Assembly (NCBI RefSeq): GCF_000382125.1
Contig: NZ_KB907549.1
Span: 271,719-335,718 of the forward strand
Length of the DNA: 64,000 nt
Direction of reading: 5' to 3'
Source of the DNA: Eudoraea adriatica DSM 19308
GTDB taxonomy: Bacteria; Bacteroidota; Bacteroidia; Flavobacteriales; Flavobacteriaceae
Shown: piece by piece, positions 20,301 to 28,209 of the stretch
Layout of the letters: every line of letters begins with the position of its first letter
How positions within the stretch are numbered: position 1 is the first letter of the stretch
Position numbers and translations under genes: made by a program
Notes under the pieces: generated by a model
Database searches by the model: none
Told to the model about the DNA's origin: nothing
What the model saw: only the letters and a program-made list of their open reading frames with translations

Positions 20301-20608
20301 AACTGGGAACAATAATTGGAAAAACAACCTGGGGAGGTCTTGTAGGTGTACTAGGCTTTCCAGAATTTATTGATGGTGGTTCAGTTACCGCACCAAATGT
20401 TGCCTTTTGGAACGAAGATGGCTACCGGATAGAAAACGAAGGTGTTACGCCGGATATTGAGATTGAACAATGGCCAAAAGCGGTTATTTCAGGGGGGGAC
20501 CCCCAATTAGAAAAGGCCATTGAAACAGTAATGGAGCAACTCAAAAGTAATCCTCCGGTAATGCCCAAACGACCGGAATACCCTGTTCGGGTTCGCCAAA
20601 CTAACTGA
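17333..20608 (+). CDS. Tricorn-like S41 protease, secreted
   Basis: A 1091-residue exported peptidase with signal peptide (about 1-25; a second ATG two codons later is equally possible). The N-terminal half is a beta-propeller of WD40/TolB-like repeats (FSPDGSMIAF, FTPDGKSVLF, WSPDGKQIAYF). A strongly acidic and lysine-rich linker lies at about 544-572. A tricorn core domain, a PDZ domain and the S41 peptidase domain follow, with the nucleophile S977 in the AGSGGD motif. It resembles the tricorn homologues of Bacteroidota, which trim oligopeptides in the periplasm. It looks monocistronic. Confidence 0.9.
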   Translation: MSMRLKNYPMLVILLVIGFYQINAQNTSDTRLMKSPAISENNIAFIYAEDLWIANKNGSNARRLTIDEGVESNPVFSPDGSMIAFSAEYDGNIDVFVVSSKGGLPKRLTWHPGWDQVRDFTPDGKSVLFISRRSTYTNRHAQLYTVSIEGGQPSELPIPSAFSSSYSEDGKYIAYTPLYEVFNQWKNYRGGTQSRIWIYDTETHDVVEIDKPASGGNDTNPQWIGNKVFFRSDRNGEFNLFAYELDSKVVTQLTNYEDFPVISLNTNNNDLIYEQAGYLHSFDSNSLSSSKITIPIATDLLELRPRYVSGDNYIRSAGISPSGARAVFDYRGEVITVPAEKGDVENISQTPGVHEKYPQWSPDGKQIAYFSDASGEYSLHLKTLETGVIKKLPIPGAGFYAYLHWSPDSKKLCFVDNGRNLFVADASSGKITKIGTDMLYIPGSFRELFGSWSHDSKWVSYTIITETNFERAYVYSVAQNKSFELSDGLSNVREPIFDPSGKYIYMLASTDAGPVVNWFDQSNQDMEMTNSIYLVTLQKELMSPLAKENDEENNEDDEKSEKDDADKDEKKEKATLPPLKIDWKGITNRIIDLPISPGMYSGLSCSEEGKLFYLSRKPHSSFSDPQSLRMYDLKEREDKEVMLANWYTIAASGKKMLFQKEQTWGITEVGKKPENGTLNTGSIKVKIDPRQEWSNIFNETWRVNRDYFYDPGMHGLDWNAMKEKYARFLPDVTCRSDLYRIMQWMCSELSVGHHRFGSRGDRMNNPDKVGGGLLGADYEVVDNRYRFAKIYGGLNWTPELRSPLTEPGVNVAEGEYLIAVNGKEVKADQNLYSFFENTENKIVELTVSASADGSGSRKVKVVPVESERSLRNRDWVEGNIKKVDKATNGQVAYVYVPNTAGAGHQYFKRYFFPQVNKKAIIVDERHNGGGQLADYYIDILKKPYQASWNFRYGNDLNAPSGSIQGPKVMIIDETAGSGGDYLPWMFRKFKLGTIIGKTTWGGLVGVLGFPEFIDGGSVTAPNVAFWNEDGYRIENEGVTPDIEIEQWPKAVISGGDPQLEKAIETVMEQLKSNPPVMPKRPEYPVRVRQTN

Positions 20609-20618
20609 TAGACCTATT

Positions 20619-20652
20619 AATGTGCGATGTACTCTTGTTGGCATGGCACATT
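20619..20652 (+). terminator. Weak hairpin after the tricorn gene
   Basis: AATGTGC (20619-20625) can pair with GCACATT (20646-20652), giving a 7 bp stem with a 20-base loop, followed by a T/A-rich stretch. It lies 10 bases after the stop codon of the protease gene. The long loop makes it a weak candidate for a rho-independent terminator. Confidence 0.35.
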
Positions 20653-20663
20653 TATTTTAATTC

Positions 20664-20683
20664 AAATACAATGTTTTGTATTT
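20664..20683. promoter_or_regulatory. Perfect 8 bp inverted repeat upstream of the fatty-acid transporter
   Basis: AAATACAA at 20664-20671 and TTGTATTT at 20676-20683 form a perfect inverted repeat around TGTT, 67 bases before the transporter start. It could be a protein-binding operator or a small RNA hairpin. It has no T-tract and no GC pairs near the loop, so it is a poor terminator. Function is inferred from symmetry alone. Confidence 0.35.
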
Positions 20684-20750
20684 AGCCCTATATTTAATGA
20701 ATAAGTAGAACAGATCTTTTGTTAACCATACATACTTTTTGGCTATTTAA

Positions 20751-22148
20751 ATGATTTCAACACTGGGAAAAATTTTTACGGATCTTTTCATAAGATACAT
20801 GCCCAGTGCTTATGTGTTTGCATTACTCCTCACATTGTTCACAGGTCTTATGGCCCTTATTTGGACCGATGCCTCGCTTATGAACGTGCTAAGTGGCTGG
20901 TATGATGGTTTTTGGTCTTTATTAGCCTTTGGAATGCAGATTATCCTTGTTATTGTAACAGCCTACAGCATAGCACAATCCGATCCTGTTGAAAAAGGAA
21001 TAAATTGGATAGCGCGTTTTATAAAAACTCCGGGTCAGGTTTATTTATTTGTATTGATTTCCAGTGCGTTGTTTTCCTTAATCAGTTTCGGAATGATCGT
21101 CATTGTAGCCATTTTGGCCAGAGAATTGGCGATAAGAGTGAAAGGGTTAAACTATCCTTTCCTTATTGCCTGTGTTTATTTTGGCATGGGCAGCTGGGTT
21201 GCCGGGGCTTCCAGTTCTATAGCCCTTTTATTAAATACCGAAGATAACTTTTTGATAGAAGCAGGAATTCTTTCAGAATTAATACCAACTGCCTATACCC
21301 TGGGATCCAATCTCAACCTGGTTATGATTCTGTTATTTATTGTCGTATGTCCATTCCTATTTCTCATTTTAATCCCAAAAAACAGCAAACAAAAAGAATT
21401 ATCTGATCTTTTGATCCTGGATAATCTGCAAAAGGAATCTTCTGTAAAGGAAGAAGCGGATTCCTATAAATTGCCTTTTAAAGCTGTCTCCGACATATTG
21501 AATAATAGCGCATTTTTGCAGATCACCATTTCCATTTTTGGCTTTATTTATATTGGAAATTATTTCTACTTAAATGGATTTGATCTGAATTTTAACATTA
21601 TCATATTTATGTTTTTGATCCTTGGACTATTTCTGCACAGGACACCTCTTCGCTATAGTATTTCCATGAAACGATCTAGTAGTAATATTTCCGGAATACT
21701 CTTTCAATATCCATTTTATGCCGGCATCATGGGAATTATGTTTTCAACAGGTCTGGGCGACAAAATTGGAGAAATCCAGTCATCATTTGCGACAATGACC
21801 AATTATCCTTTTTTAGCCTATGTTTCAGGTGGATTGGTAAATTTTGCCATCCCCTCTGCCGGTGGGGAGTTTGCGGTAATTGGTCCGAGTATTATTAGTG
21901 TGGTTAAAGACCTGGGAGCAGGCTTGAGTGAATTAGAAGTTACCGCTATGATTGCAAGAGCGTCAATGGCCATTGCCTATGGCGAAAGCCTGAGTAATGC
22001 CCTCCAGCCTTTTTACCTGCTTATTATTTTTCCGGTTATGGCAGCCGGAACCAAATTGCAGGCAAGAGATATTATGGGTTTCTTTGTTATTCCATTTGTT
22101 TTGTTTTTTATCATTCAATCGGTATTGCTTGTATATATGCCACTATAA
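20751..22148 (+). CDS. atoE: Short-chain fatty acid transporter, AtoE family
   Basis: A 465-residue polytopic inner-membrane protein with about 11-12 helices, matching the AtoE short-chain fatty acid transporter family. Typical segments are the N-terminal TDLFIRYMPSAYVFALLLT, the GMGSWVAGASSSIALLL region (about 143-159) and the C-terminal VNFAIPSAGGEFAVIGPSI (about 363-381). Escherichia coli AtoE imports acetoacetate and butyrate. The E. coli gene lies with atoDAB; here no CoA transferase or thiolase is next to it, so the substrate is inferred only from family membership. Confidence 0.85.
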   Translation: MISTLGKIFTDLFIRYMPSAYVFALLLTLFTGLMALIWTDASLMNVLSGWYDGFWSLLAFGMQIILVIVTAYSIAQSDPVEKGINWIARFIKTPGQVYLFVLISSALFSLISFGMIVIVAILARELAIRVKGLNYPFLIACVYFGMGSWVAGASSSIALLLNTEDNFLIEAGILSELIPTAYTLGSNLNLVMILLFIVVCPFLFLILIPKNSKQKELSDLLILDNLQKESSVKEEADSYKLPFKAVSDILNNSAFLQITISIFGFIYIGNYFYLNGFDLNFNIIIFMFLILGLFLHRTPLRYSISMKRSSSNISGILFQYPFYAGIMGIMFSTGLGDKIGEIQSSFATMTNYPFLAYVSGGLVNFAIPSAGGEFAVIGPSIISVVKDLGAGLSELEVTAMIARASMAIAYGESLSNALQPFYLLIIFPVMAAGTKLQARDIMGFFVIPFVLFFIIQSVLLVYMPL

Positions 22149-22245
22149 CCATACAATTGAATATATCCTTTAACAGGCCAATACCCAGTTCCCTTTTGAA
22201 TAGAAACACAGCAGCTTTATTAAACATTATTTCTTAAATTTAATT

Positions 22246-23010
22246 ATGTGCTATGATATAAAGGCAAGTTTGGAGGCTCAGTTAAAGAGGGCAAGACACT
22301 ATGGCAACGAAAAAGCCATTGAAGAAATCATAGAAAAACTCGTGCCCTTGTCTGATCTGCCACTCTATCATGTATCAGGTTTTAAACACCCAAAATTATT
22401 TATCTATCCGGATAGGTCCCCCTATAAACCTACCCTTGCAATTTGGGGCCTTGTACCATTTTGGGTAAAAGATAAAGCGCAACTAAAAAATCTCTGGAAC
22501 AAAACGCTTAATGCCAGAGGAGAAACCATTTTTGAAAAACCATCCTTTCGTGATTCCGCCAAAAATAAAAGATGTATTATTTATGTAGATGGCTTTTATG
22601 AGCATCACCATTTTAGGGGGAAAACTTATCCTTTTTATCTAAGCAGAAAGGATGGGGAACCACTGGCGCTAGCAGGACTTTGGAGCGAATGGGCAGATCC
22701 TGAAACAGGAGAACCGATAAACACCTTTTCTATTGTCACAACGGAAGGCAATACTATGATGAGCAGGATCCATAATAATCCGAAGGCAGCAGGACCCCGA
22801 ATGCCCTTAATACTCCCTGATGAACTGGCAGATAAATGGCTTGAGCATATGGAGGACGAATTGGATAAAAAAAATATTCAGGAACTTATTCAATCCTATC
22901 CGGAAGACGAACTTAAAGCCCATACAGTAAGGCGGCTCAGAGGAAAAGAATATCCTGGTAATATCCCTGAGATAACCGAAGAGGTAGCCTATGCCGAGTT
23001 GGAATTTTAA
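22246..23010 (+). CDS. YedK/HMCES-type protein that crosslinks to abasic DNA sites
   Basis: A 254-residue SRAP-domain protein. Cys2, exposed after removal of Met1, forms the thiazolidine link to abasic sites in single-stranded DNA. The other conserved residues are visible: N89, R91 and E93 in NARGET, E119 in GFYEHH, and H176 with the RMP motif at 185-187. The family shields abasic sites from error-prone processing and is often tied to the SOS response. No LexA-like box was recognised upstream. It stands just before the molybdate operon but is not evidently related to it. Confidence 0.9.
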   Translation: MCYDIKASLEAQLKRARHYGNEKAIEEIIEKLVPLSDLPLYHVSGFKHPKLFIYPDRSPYKPTLAIWGLVPFWVKDKAQLKNLWNKTLNARGETIFEKPSFRDSAKNKRCIIYVDGFYEHHHFRGKTYPFYLSRKDGEPLALAGLWSEWADPETGEPINTFSIVTTEGNTMMSRIHNNPKAAGPRMPLILPDELADKWLEHMEDELDKKNIQELIQSYPEDELKAHTVRRLRGKEYPGNIPEITEEVAYAELEF

Positions 23011-23039
23011 AGTACTTCGATTAATAAAATAAATAATTG

Positions 23040-23852
23040 ATGATTGCTAATGATATGATAGTATTCCAGGATAAATTACAAAAAAAAAACAGGGGACTAA
23101 GCTGTATTTCACTTCTCCTTCTGGCCCTTCTCTTCTCCTGTAATAATGCAACAAAGGAATCATCTGAACTTACCATCGCCGCCGCCGCTAATATGCAATA
23201 TGCACTGGGACCTATTACAGAAAAATTTACCGAGAAGACAGGTATTACCTGTCAGTTAATTATCGGTTCCTCGGGTAAACATACTGCACAAATTTTGCAA
23301 GGAGCTCCATTTGACATTTTTGTATCGGCTGATATGAAATATCCTTCAGACCTCTATAATAAAGGTTTTACTACCGCTCCACCAGAAATCTACGCCTACG
23401 GAAAATTAGTATTATGGACAATGATTAACGGGCTGGCGTTATCAACAGGGAACCTGAATGATTCGTCCATTAATCATATTGCACTGGCAAATCCCAAAAC
23501 AGCACCTTACGGACAAGCAGCAATAGAAGTATTGGAAAAATATGGACTCCTGGACAGTCTTAAAAATAAATTGGTTTTTGGGGAAAGTATTGGCCAAACC
23601 AACCAATTTGTTTATTCCAAATCAGCCGAAATTGGATTTACAGCGCAATCCGTGGTTCTGGCGCCGGAAATGAAGGGCAAGGGTAAATGGGTTTTGGTGA
23701 ATGACTCTGATTATAAACCAATTTCACAAGGCGCAGTTGTCATAAAACAATCTGATGGAAATTCACAGCAGGCCAATAAATTTTATAATTTTCTTTTCTC
23801 CAATGAGGCAAAGATTATATTAAAAGATTTCGGATATTCGGTAGATGAATAG
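23040..23852 (+). CDS. modA: Molybdate-binding lipoprotein ModA
   Basis: A 270-residue periplasmic binding protein anchored as a lipoprotein (lipobox Cys at 34, ALLFSC). The N-terminal strand ELTIAAAANMQYALGPI and the GSSGKHTAQI loop match ModA, which binds molybdate or tungstate with Ser and main-chain groups. The start at 23040 is chosen; TTG at 23037 and ATG at 23055 are also in frame, and the last would give a shorter leader. It overlaps the next gene by 8 bases and heads a four-gene molybdate operon. The metal feeds molybdopterin enzymes not encoded in this window. Confidence 0.88.
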   Translation: MIANDMIVFQDKLQKKNRGLSCISLLLLALLFSCNNATKESSELTIAAAANMQYALGPITEKFTEKTGITCQLIIGSSGKHTAQILQGAPFDIFVSADMKYPSDLYNKGFTTAPPEIYAYGKLVLWTMINGLALSTGNLNDSSINHIALANPKTAPYGQAAIEVLEKYGLLDSLKNKLVFGESIGQTNQFVYSKSAEIGFTAQSVVLAPEMKGKGKWVLVNDSDYKPISQGAVVIKQSDGNSQQANKFYNFLFSNEAKIILKDFGYSVDE

Positions 23853-24246
23853 TTTAAAAGGTCATATTAAGGAAGTTCAGGTTAACGGCAGTTTGTCACT
23901 GGTAACCGTAGCGCTTTCTGATGAAACATTGTTTAAGGCTATCATCATCGAAACTCCCGAAACGGCATCCTATCTAAGTGCAGGTCATTTAGTTAAGGTT
24001 TTATTTAAGGAAACCGAAGTGGTTATTGGAAAGGATATAACCCATTTAATTAGCCTTCAAAACCAGATTAAAGGTAAAATTAGTCGCATTGAACGCGGTT
24101 TGTTATTAAGTAACATAGTTATCAATACTTCTGCAGGTGATATAAGTTCCATTATCACCACCAATGCGGCAGATAAACTTAGTTTAAAAGAAGAACTAAC
24201 AGTATGCGCCATGGTTAAAACTAACGAAATAATGTTGTCTGAATAA
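23845..24246 (+). CDS. Di-Mop molybdate-binding protein (two TOBE domains)
   Basis: A 133-residue protein made of two tandem Mop/TOBE domains, about residues 1-65 and 66-133. These small beta-barrels bind molybdate and oligomerise as cytoplasmic molybdate-storage or sensing proteins (molbindin type). The first domain starts with LKGHIKEVQVNGSLSLVTV and the second with IKGKISRIERGLLLSNIVI. There is no DNA-binding domain, so it is not ModE. Its position between modA (8-base overlap) and modB (1-base overlap) shows it belongs to the operon. Confidence 0.82.
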   Translation: MNSLKGHIKEVQVNGSLSLVTVALSDETLFKAIIIETPETASYLSAGHLVKVLFKETEVVIGKDITHLISLQNQIKGKISRIERGLLLSNIVINTSAGDISSIITTNAADKLSLKEELTVCAMVKTNEIMLSE

Positions 24247-24917
24247 TGAATTGGGACCCACTCTTAATTACTTTTAAACTGGCTGTTGTTACCACCGCAA
24301 TTCTTCTGGTTATTTCGGTACCCCTGGCATACTGGATGGTTAATACGAAATCCAGGTCAAAACCCTTTATAGAAACACTTATCAGCATGCCTCTGGTATT
24401 ACCCCCTACGGTACTGGGATTTTATTTCCTTGTAGCATTCAGCCCGGGTAATGCATTTGGCAATTGGATAAATGAATGGCTTGGTCTTAAACTGGTATTT
24501 TCGTTTGAAGGACTTGTTGTTGCCTCCATAATATATAGTCTGCCCTTTATGGTGCACCCTATTCAATCCGGCCTGAGTATTCTGCCGCATTCTCTGACGG
24601 AAGCTTCTCAGGTAATGGGAAAATCCAAATGGACCACTTTGTTCAAAGTACTTCTCCCTAATTGTAAAGCTTCCCTATTGACGGGAATTGTACTCGCTTT
24701 TGCCCATACTGTGGGTGAATTTGGGGTGGTACTGATGATAGGAGGCAGTATTCCGGGAAAAACCAAAGTCGCATCCATTGCCATATATGACGAAGTAGAA
24801 GCTATGAATTATGGTGCAGCTAATTTCTATGCTGCGGTACTGTTTGTCATAACTTTTTGTATCCTGCTAATGGTCTATTTAATAAACGGGGGTTATCTAA
24901 AGCGCTTTTGGAAATGA
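24246..24917 (+). CDS. modB: Molybdate ABC transporter permease ModB
   Basis: A 223-residue inner-membrane permease with five to six helices. The EAA-type coupling motif that contacts ModC is seen at about residues 118-145 (LTEASQVMGKSKWTTLFKV). The PLVLPPTVLGFYFLV segment (about 49-63) is characteristic of ModB. Its start shares a base with the stop of the di-Mop gene, and its stop overlaps the modC start by 4 bases, so the four genes are translated as a coupled set. Confidence 0.92.
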   Translation: MNWDPLLITFKLAVVTTAILLVISVPLAYWMVNTKSRSKPFIETLISMPLVLPPTVLGFYFLVAFSPGNAFGNWINEWLGLKLVFSFEGLVVASIIYSLPFMVHPIQSGLSILPHSLTEASQVMGKSKWTTLFKVLLPNCKASLLTGIVLAFAHTVGEFGVVLMIGGSIPGKTKVASIAIYDEVEAMNYGAANFYAAVLFVITFCILLMVYLINGGYLKRFWK

Positions 24918-25789
24918 TTAAAATTGACATTCATAAAAAATTAAAAGCGTACGACAGTGAAATGAACCTGCGCATTAAATGCAAAATTAAGAAAGGGGAA
25001 TTAGTAACATTATACGGTGAATCTGGTGCAGGAAAAACCTCAACTTTGAGAATTCTTGCCGGCCTCCTCAAACCAGATAAGGGAGAAATAACAATAAATG
25101 AAGTAAGTTGGGTTGATACTGCAAACAAAATCTTTATTGCTCCTCAGAAGAGGAATATAGGGTATGTTTTTCAGGATTATGCCTTGTTCCCGAATATGAG
25201 CGTGCTCGAAAATCTGGAATTTGCCTCAAATAAAGGACAGAATAAAAAGGTAATAGCAGAACTTATAGAAATGATGGAACTCGGGGATCTTCAAAACAGA
25301 AAACCACAGACCCTATCCGGCGGCCAGCAACAGCGGGTAGCGCTTGCAAGAGCCCTGGTTTGCAAACCCAATATTCTCTTATTAGATGAACCCCTCGCTG
25401 CCCTGGATTATAAAATCAGGTTGAAACTTCAGGATTATATTACAAGAATCCATAATGAATACGCCTTAACGACTATATTGATAAGCCACGATATAGGTGA
25501 AATCATGAAACTGTCTGGCCGGGTTTTAGTTCTTGATCAGGGCAAAATTGTGAGGCAAGGTATTCCAGGTGAGATCTTTTCTAACGAAAAAATCAGTGGT
25601 AAATTTAAATTTATCGGGGAAATTTTAAAGATAGAACCTCAGGACGTAGTCTTAATTGTTTCCGTTTTAATACAAAACAATGTGGTTAAAGTAATTGCCG
25701 ATAAATCTGAAATACAATCATTGAATGTTGGAGACAAAGTGATGGTAGCCTCAAAGGCTTTTAATCCGATTCTATATAAAATTGAATAA
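24914..25789 (+). CDS. modC: Molybdate ABC transporter ATPase ModC
   Basis: A 291-residue ATPase. The Walker A motif GESGAGKT spans residues 35-42. The ABC signature appears in TLSGGQQQRVALARAL, Walker B in ILLLDEPLAALD, and the H-loop in LISHD. A short TOBE-like domain fills the C-terminus from about residue 235. The start at 24914 overlaps the modB stop (ATGA); an upstream in-frame TTG at 24857 would lie deep inside modB and is rejected. It energises molybdate import. Confidence 0.92.
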   Translation: MIKIDIHKKLKAYDSEMNLRIKCKIKKGELVTLYGESGAGKTSTLRILAGLLKPDKGEITINEVSWVDTANKIFIAPQKRNIGYVFQDYALFPNMSVLENLEFASNKGQNKKVIAELIEMMELGDLQNRKPQTLSGGQQQRVALARALVCKPNILLLDEPLAALDYKIRLKLQDYITRIHNEYALTTILISHDIGEIMKLSGRVLVLDQGKIVRQGIPGEIFSNEKISGKFKFIGEILKIEPQDVVLIVSVLIQNNVVKVIADKSEIQSLNVGDKVMVASKAFNPILYKIE

Positions 25790-25815
25790 TTTCATCTATA
25801 AGAATAAACCTTACT

Positions 25816-26397
25816 ATGAATTCAACAGGTAAACCGGCATTGCTTCTCATTGATATGCAGAAAGGGCTGGATGAAGTTGACTATTATGGCGGCCACAGAA
25901 ATAATATATATGCAGAAGCCAACGCAAAAAGGATCCTGAACTTCTGGAGAAATCACAAGTTTCCAATCTTTCATATTAAACACAATTCTACTAATCCAAA
26001 TTCCCCACTCGTTCAGGGTAAACCGGGGAATGAATTTAAAGATATTGTAAAGCCCCTGGCAAATGAATCAATTATTGAAAAACAAGTGAACAGTGCTTTT
26101 ATAGGCACAGACTTAAAACAACAATTGGATGGCCTGTCAGTTAAAAAATTAGTAATAATCGGACTTACCACAGATCATTGTATATCGAGCACCACCAGAA
26201 TGGCAGGGAATTTGGGATATGATACCTTTTTGGTTTCAGATGCCACGGCTACCTTTGATAAAGTAGGTCCCTATGGAACCAAATTCAAAGCTGAAATGAT
26301 CCATGAAATTGAATTGGCTAGTTTGCACAACGAATTCGCTTTAGTCATTGGCACAGATGAATTATTGAGACAAATCGCAGAAGAATACGAGATTTAG
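25816..26397 (+). CDS. Isochorismatase-family cysteine hydrolase
   Basis: A 193-residue cysteine hydrolase. The catalytic triad is readable as D13 (LLIDMQKG), K89 (IIEKQVNSAFIGT) and C122 (TTDHCISSTTR). The preceding cis-peptide region of the family fits GLTTDHC. Members hydrolyse amides or vinyl ethers such as nicotinamide, N-carbamoylsarcosine or isochorismate; the exact substrate is unknown. It follows modC by 26 bases and may be read through from the molybdate operon, without an obvious functional link. Confidence 0.85.
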   Translation: MNSTGKPALLLIDMQKGLDEVDYYGGHRNNIYAEANAKRILNFWRNHKFPIFHIKHNSTNPNSPLVQGKPGNEFKDIVKPLANESIIEKQVNSAFIGTDLKQQLDGLSVKKLVIIGLTTDHCISSTTRMAGNLGYDTFLVSDATATFDKVGPYGTKFKAEMIHEIELASLHNEFALVIGTDELLRQIAEEYEI

Positions 26398-26532
26398 AGT
26401 TTTTCCTAAGTAAGGTTTTAGGTTTGTAAGATTCAGTCTGGCTAATGAACTTGCCTGATAACCAATGCAAAAGGCATTTTAAACTCTGTAAATAGCAATA
26501 CGAAAACTTCAAAATTCACGTTAGTCTAACAT

Positions 26533-26970
26533 ATGAAAATAAGAACTATATTATTTACAATATTCCTGGGAACGGGACTACTGTTTGCCCAGGATTGGCA
26601 AACTGATCTTACCAAAGCCAAAGAAATATCAAAAGCCGGGAATAAACCTATAATTCTGGTATTTCAGGGATCTGATTGGTGCGCCCCTTGCATAAAACTT
26701 GACAGGAAAATATGGAGCAGTGAAGAATTCCAAAATTATGCTGCTGACCACTTTGTTATGTTACTGGCAGATTTTCCTCGCAAAAAACAAAATAGGCTCC
26801 CGCCAGAACAAAAAAATAAAAACGCGCAACTTGCGGAAACCTATAATAGCAATGGATACTTTCCTTTGGTGGTTGTTCTGGATGAGGATGGCAAAGTATT
26901 GGGCCAAACGGGATATAAAAATATATCGGTAAAAGAATATATCAATTTATTAGAATCTTTTTCCGGATAA
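26533..26970 (+). CDS. Exported thioredoxin-like protein
   Basis: A 145-residue periplasmic thioredoxin-fold protein with signal peptide (about 1-20) and the redox pair C50-A-P-C53 in SDWCAPCIKLDRKIW. The segment YNSNGYFPLVVVLDEDG supplies the conserved cis-Pro (FP), as in DsbD-gamma or thioredoxin_7 proteins. It opens a tight gene set with apbE, a DUF4266 lipoprotein and a DUF3570 protein (3-base gap to apbE). Its likely role is disulfide reduction or isomerisation in the envelope, possibly of the Cys-containing DUF4266 product. Confidence 0.85.
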   Translation: MKIRTILFTIFLGTGLLFAQDWQTDLTKAKEISKAGNKPIILVFQGSDWCAPCIKLDRKIWSSEEFQNYAADHFVMLLADFPRKKQNRLPPEQKNKNAQLAETYNSNGYFPLVVVLDEDGKVLGQTGYKNISVKEYINLLESFSG

Positions 26971-26973
26971 ATA

Positions 26974-27957
26974 ATGAAACAAATAGCCGCCATTTTAATT
27001 CTTCTGCTAAGCACTGTTACTATATGGGCCCAGCAATCTTTCCATCGAAGCTTAAAACTAATGGGGAGTGGTTTTCAGGTAACTGTTGTCGTTAAAGACT
27101 CAGCAGAAGCAAACAGAGTCATTAACCTTGCTGTTGATGAAATTACCAGAATTGAAAAACTCATATCTTCCTGGAATCCCAATTCCGAAACATCTGAAAT
27201 CAACTCAAATGCAGGCATAAAACCGGTTAAAGTCAGTCAGGAATTATTTAGCTTAATAGAAAGGGCAAAAAAAATTTCCGGTTTAACCGACGGTGCCTTT
27301 GATATTAGCTATGCGTCAATGGACAAAATCTGGAGATTTGATGGAAGTATGAAGAGAATGCCCTCAAAAGAAGAAATTAAGTCATCTGTTGCTAAAGTAG
27401 GATTTCAGAATATCATTCTTGATGCAGAGCACTCTTCGGTTTTTCTTAAAGAAAAGGGAATGAAAATAGGGTTTGGAGCCATAGGCAAGGGATATGCAGC
27501 GGATCAGGCAAAAGCCCTGTTACAGAAAAACAACGTACAGGCAGGTATTATAAATGCCTCAGGAGACATGAATACATGGGGCAGACAACCTAATGGTGAA
27601 GAATGGACGGTAGCCATTACGAATCCATTAAATAAAACCAAAGCAGCCGCCATTTTGCCAATTACGAATGGTGCGGTTGTAACTTCTGGTAACTATGAAA
27701 AATTTGTGCAATTCAACGGTACGCGATATTCCCATATAATAGACCCGCGAACAGGTTACCCTGCTACCGGCATTTTGAGTGTAACTGTTTTTGCTCCCAA
27801 AGCAGAATTAGCTGATGCCCTTGCTACTTCTGTATTTGTTATGGGCATTGAAATAGGATTAAACAGAATTAATCAATTGCCTAAAATTGAGTGTATAATT
27901 ATAGACGAAAAAGGAAAGGTAATTACTTCCGATAATATTGAAATAGACAGGATATGA
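26974..27957 (+). CDS. apbE: FAD:protein FMN transferase ApbE
   Basis: A 327-residue exported enzyme (leader about 1-20) that cleaves FAD and attaches FMN through a phosphoester bond to Ser or Thr in a [S/T]GA[S/T] target motif. Family hallmarks are LMGSGFQVTV near the N-terminus, GFGAIGKGYAAD (about 166-177), INASGDMNTWG (about 193-203) and HIIDPRTGYPATG (about 253-265). It overlaps the DUF4266 gene by 4 bases. The natural targets (NqrB/C, RnfD/G, flavocytochromes) are not in the window; the candidate target is the DUF3570 protein downstream. Confidence 0.93.
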   Translation: MKQIAAILILLLSTVTIWAQQSFHRSLKLMGSGFQVTVVVKDSAEANRVINLAVDEITRIEKLISSWNPNSETSEINSNAGIKPVKVSQELFSLIERAKKISGLTDGAFDISYASMDKIWRFDGSMKRMPSKEEIKSSVAKVGFQNIILDAEHSSVFLKEKGMKIGFGAIGKGYAADQAKALLQKNNVQAGIINASGDMNTWGRQPNGEEWTVAITNPLNKTKAAAILPITNGAVVTSGNYEKFVQFNGTRYSHIIDPRTGYPATGILSVTVFAPKAELADALATSVFVMGIEIGLNRINQLPKIECIIIDEKGKVITSDNIEIDRI

Positions 27958-28166
27958 TAAGGAAAATAACATTGTTGGCATGTATGACAGTAGCTTTAAG
28001 TAATTGTGTCGCGGTTAAGGGATATGAAAAAGTGAATATTAATGATCCTGATATGGAGTTATCGGAAAAATTGTGCGACAGGAACATTACTGTCTTTCAT
28101 TCCTATCGGGAAGCTGCAGCCGGTGCAAACGGAGGAAAAACTGGTGGGGGTTGCGGATGCAATTAA
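27954..28166 (+). CDS. DUF4266 lipoprotein with Gly/Cys-rich C-terminus
   Basis: A 70-residue DUF4266 protein. The leader ends at a lipobox Cys18 (VALSNC), so the mature part is only about 52 residues. It begins VAVKGYEKVNINDPDMEL and ends GGKTGGGCGCN. A third Cys (LCDRN, about 41) precedes a helix-like SYREAAAGA. The C-terminal CGC pair could bind a metal or form a disulfide. It overlaps apbE by 4 bases and is followed after 43 bases by the DUF3570 gene. DUF4266 and DUF3570 genes are commonly found together; the function is not known. Confidence 0.85.
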   Translation: MIRKITLLACMTVALSNCVAVKGYEKVNINDPDMELSEKLCDRNITVFHSYREAAAGANGGKTGGGCGCN

Positions 28167-28209
28167 TTTGAAGTTTACACGCTATGACACCCCATTCTTT
28201 TATAAAACT

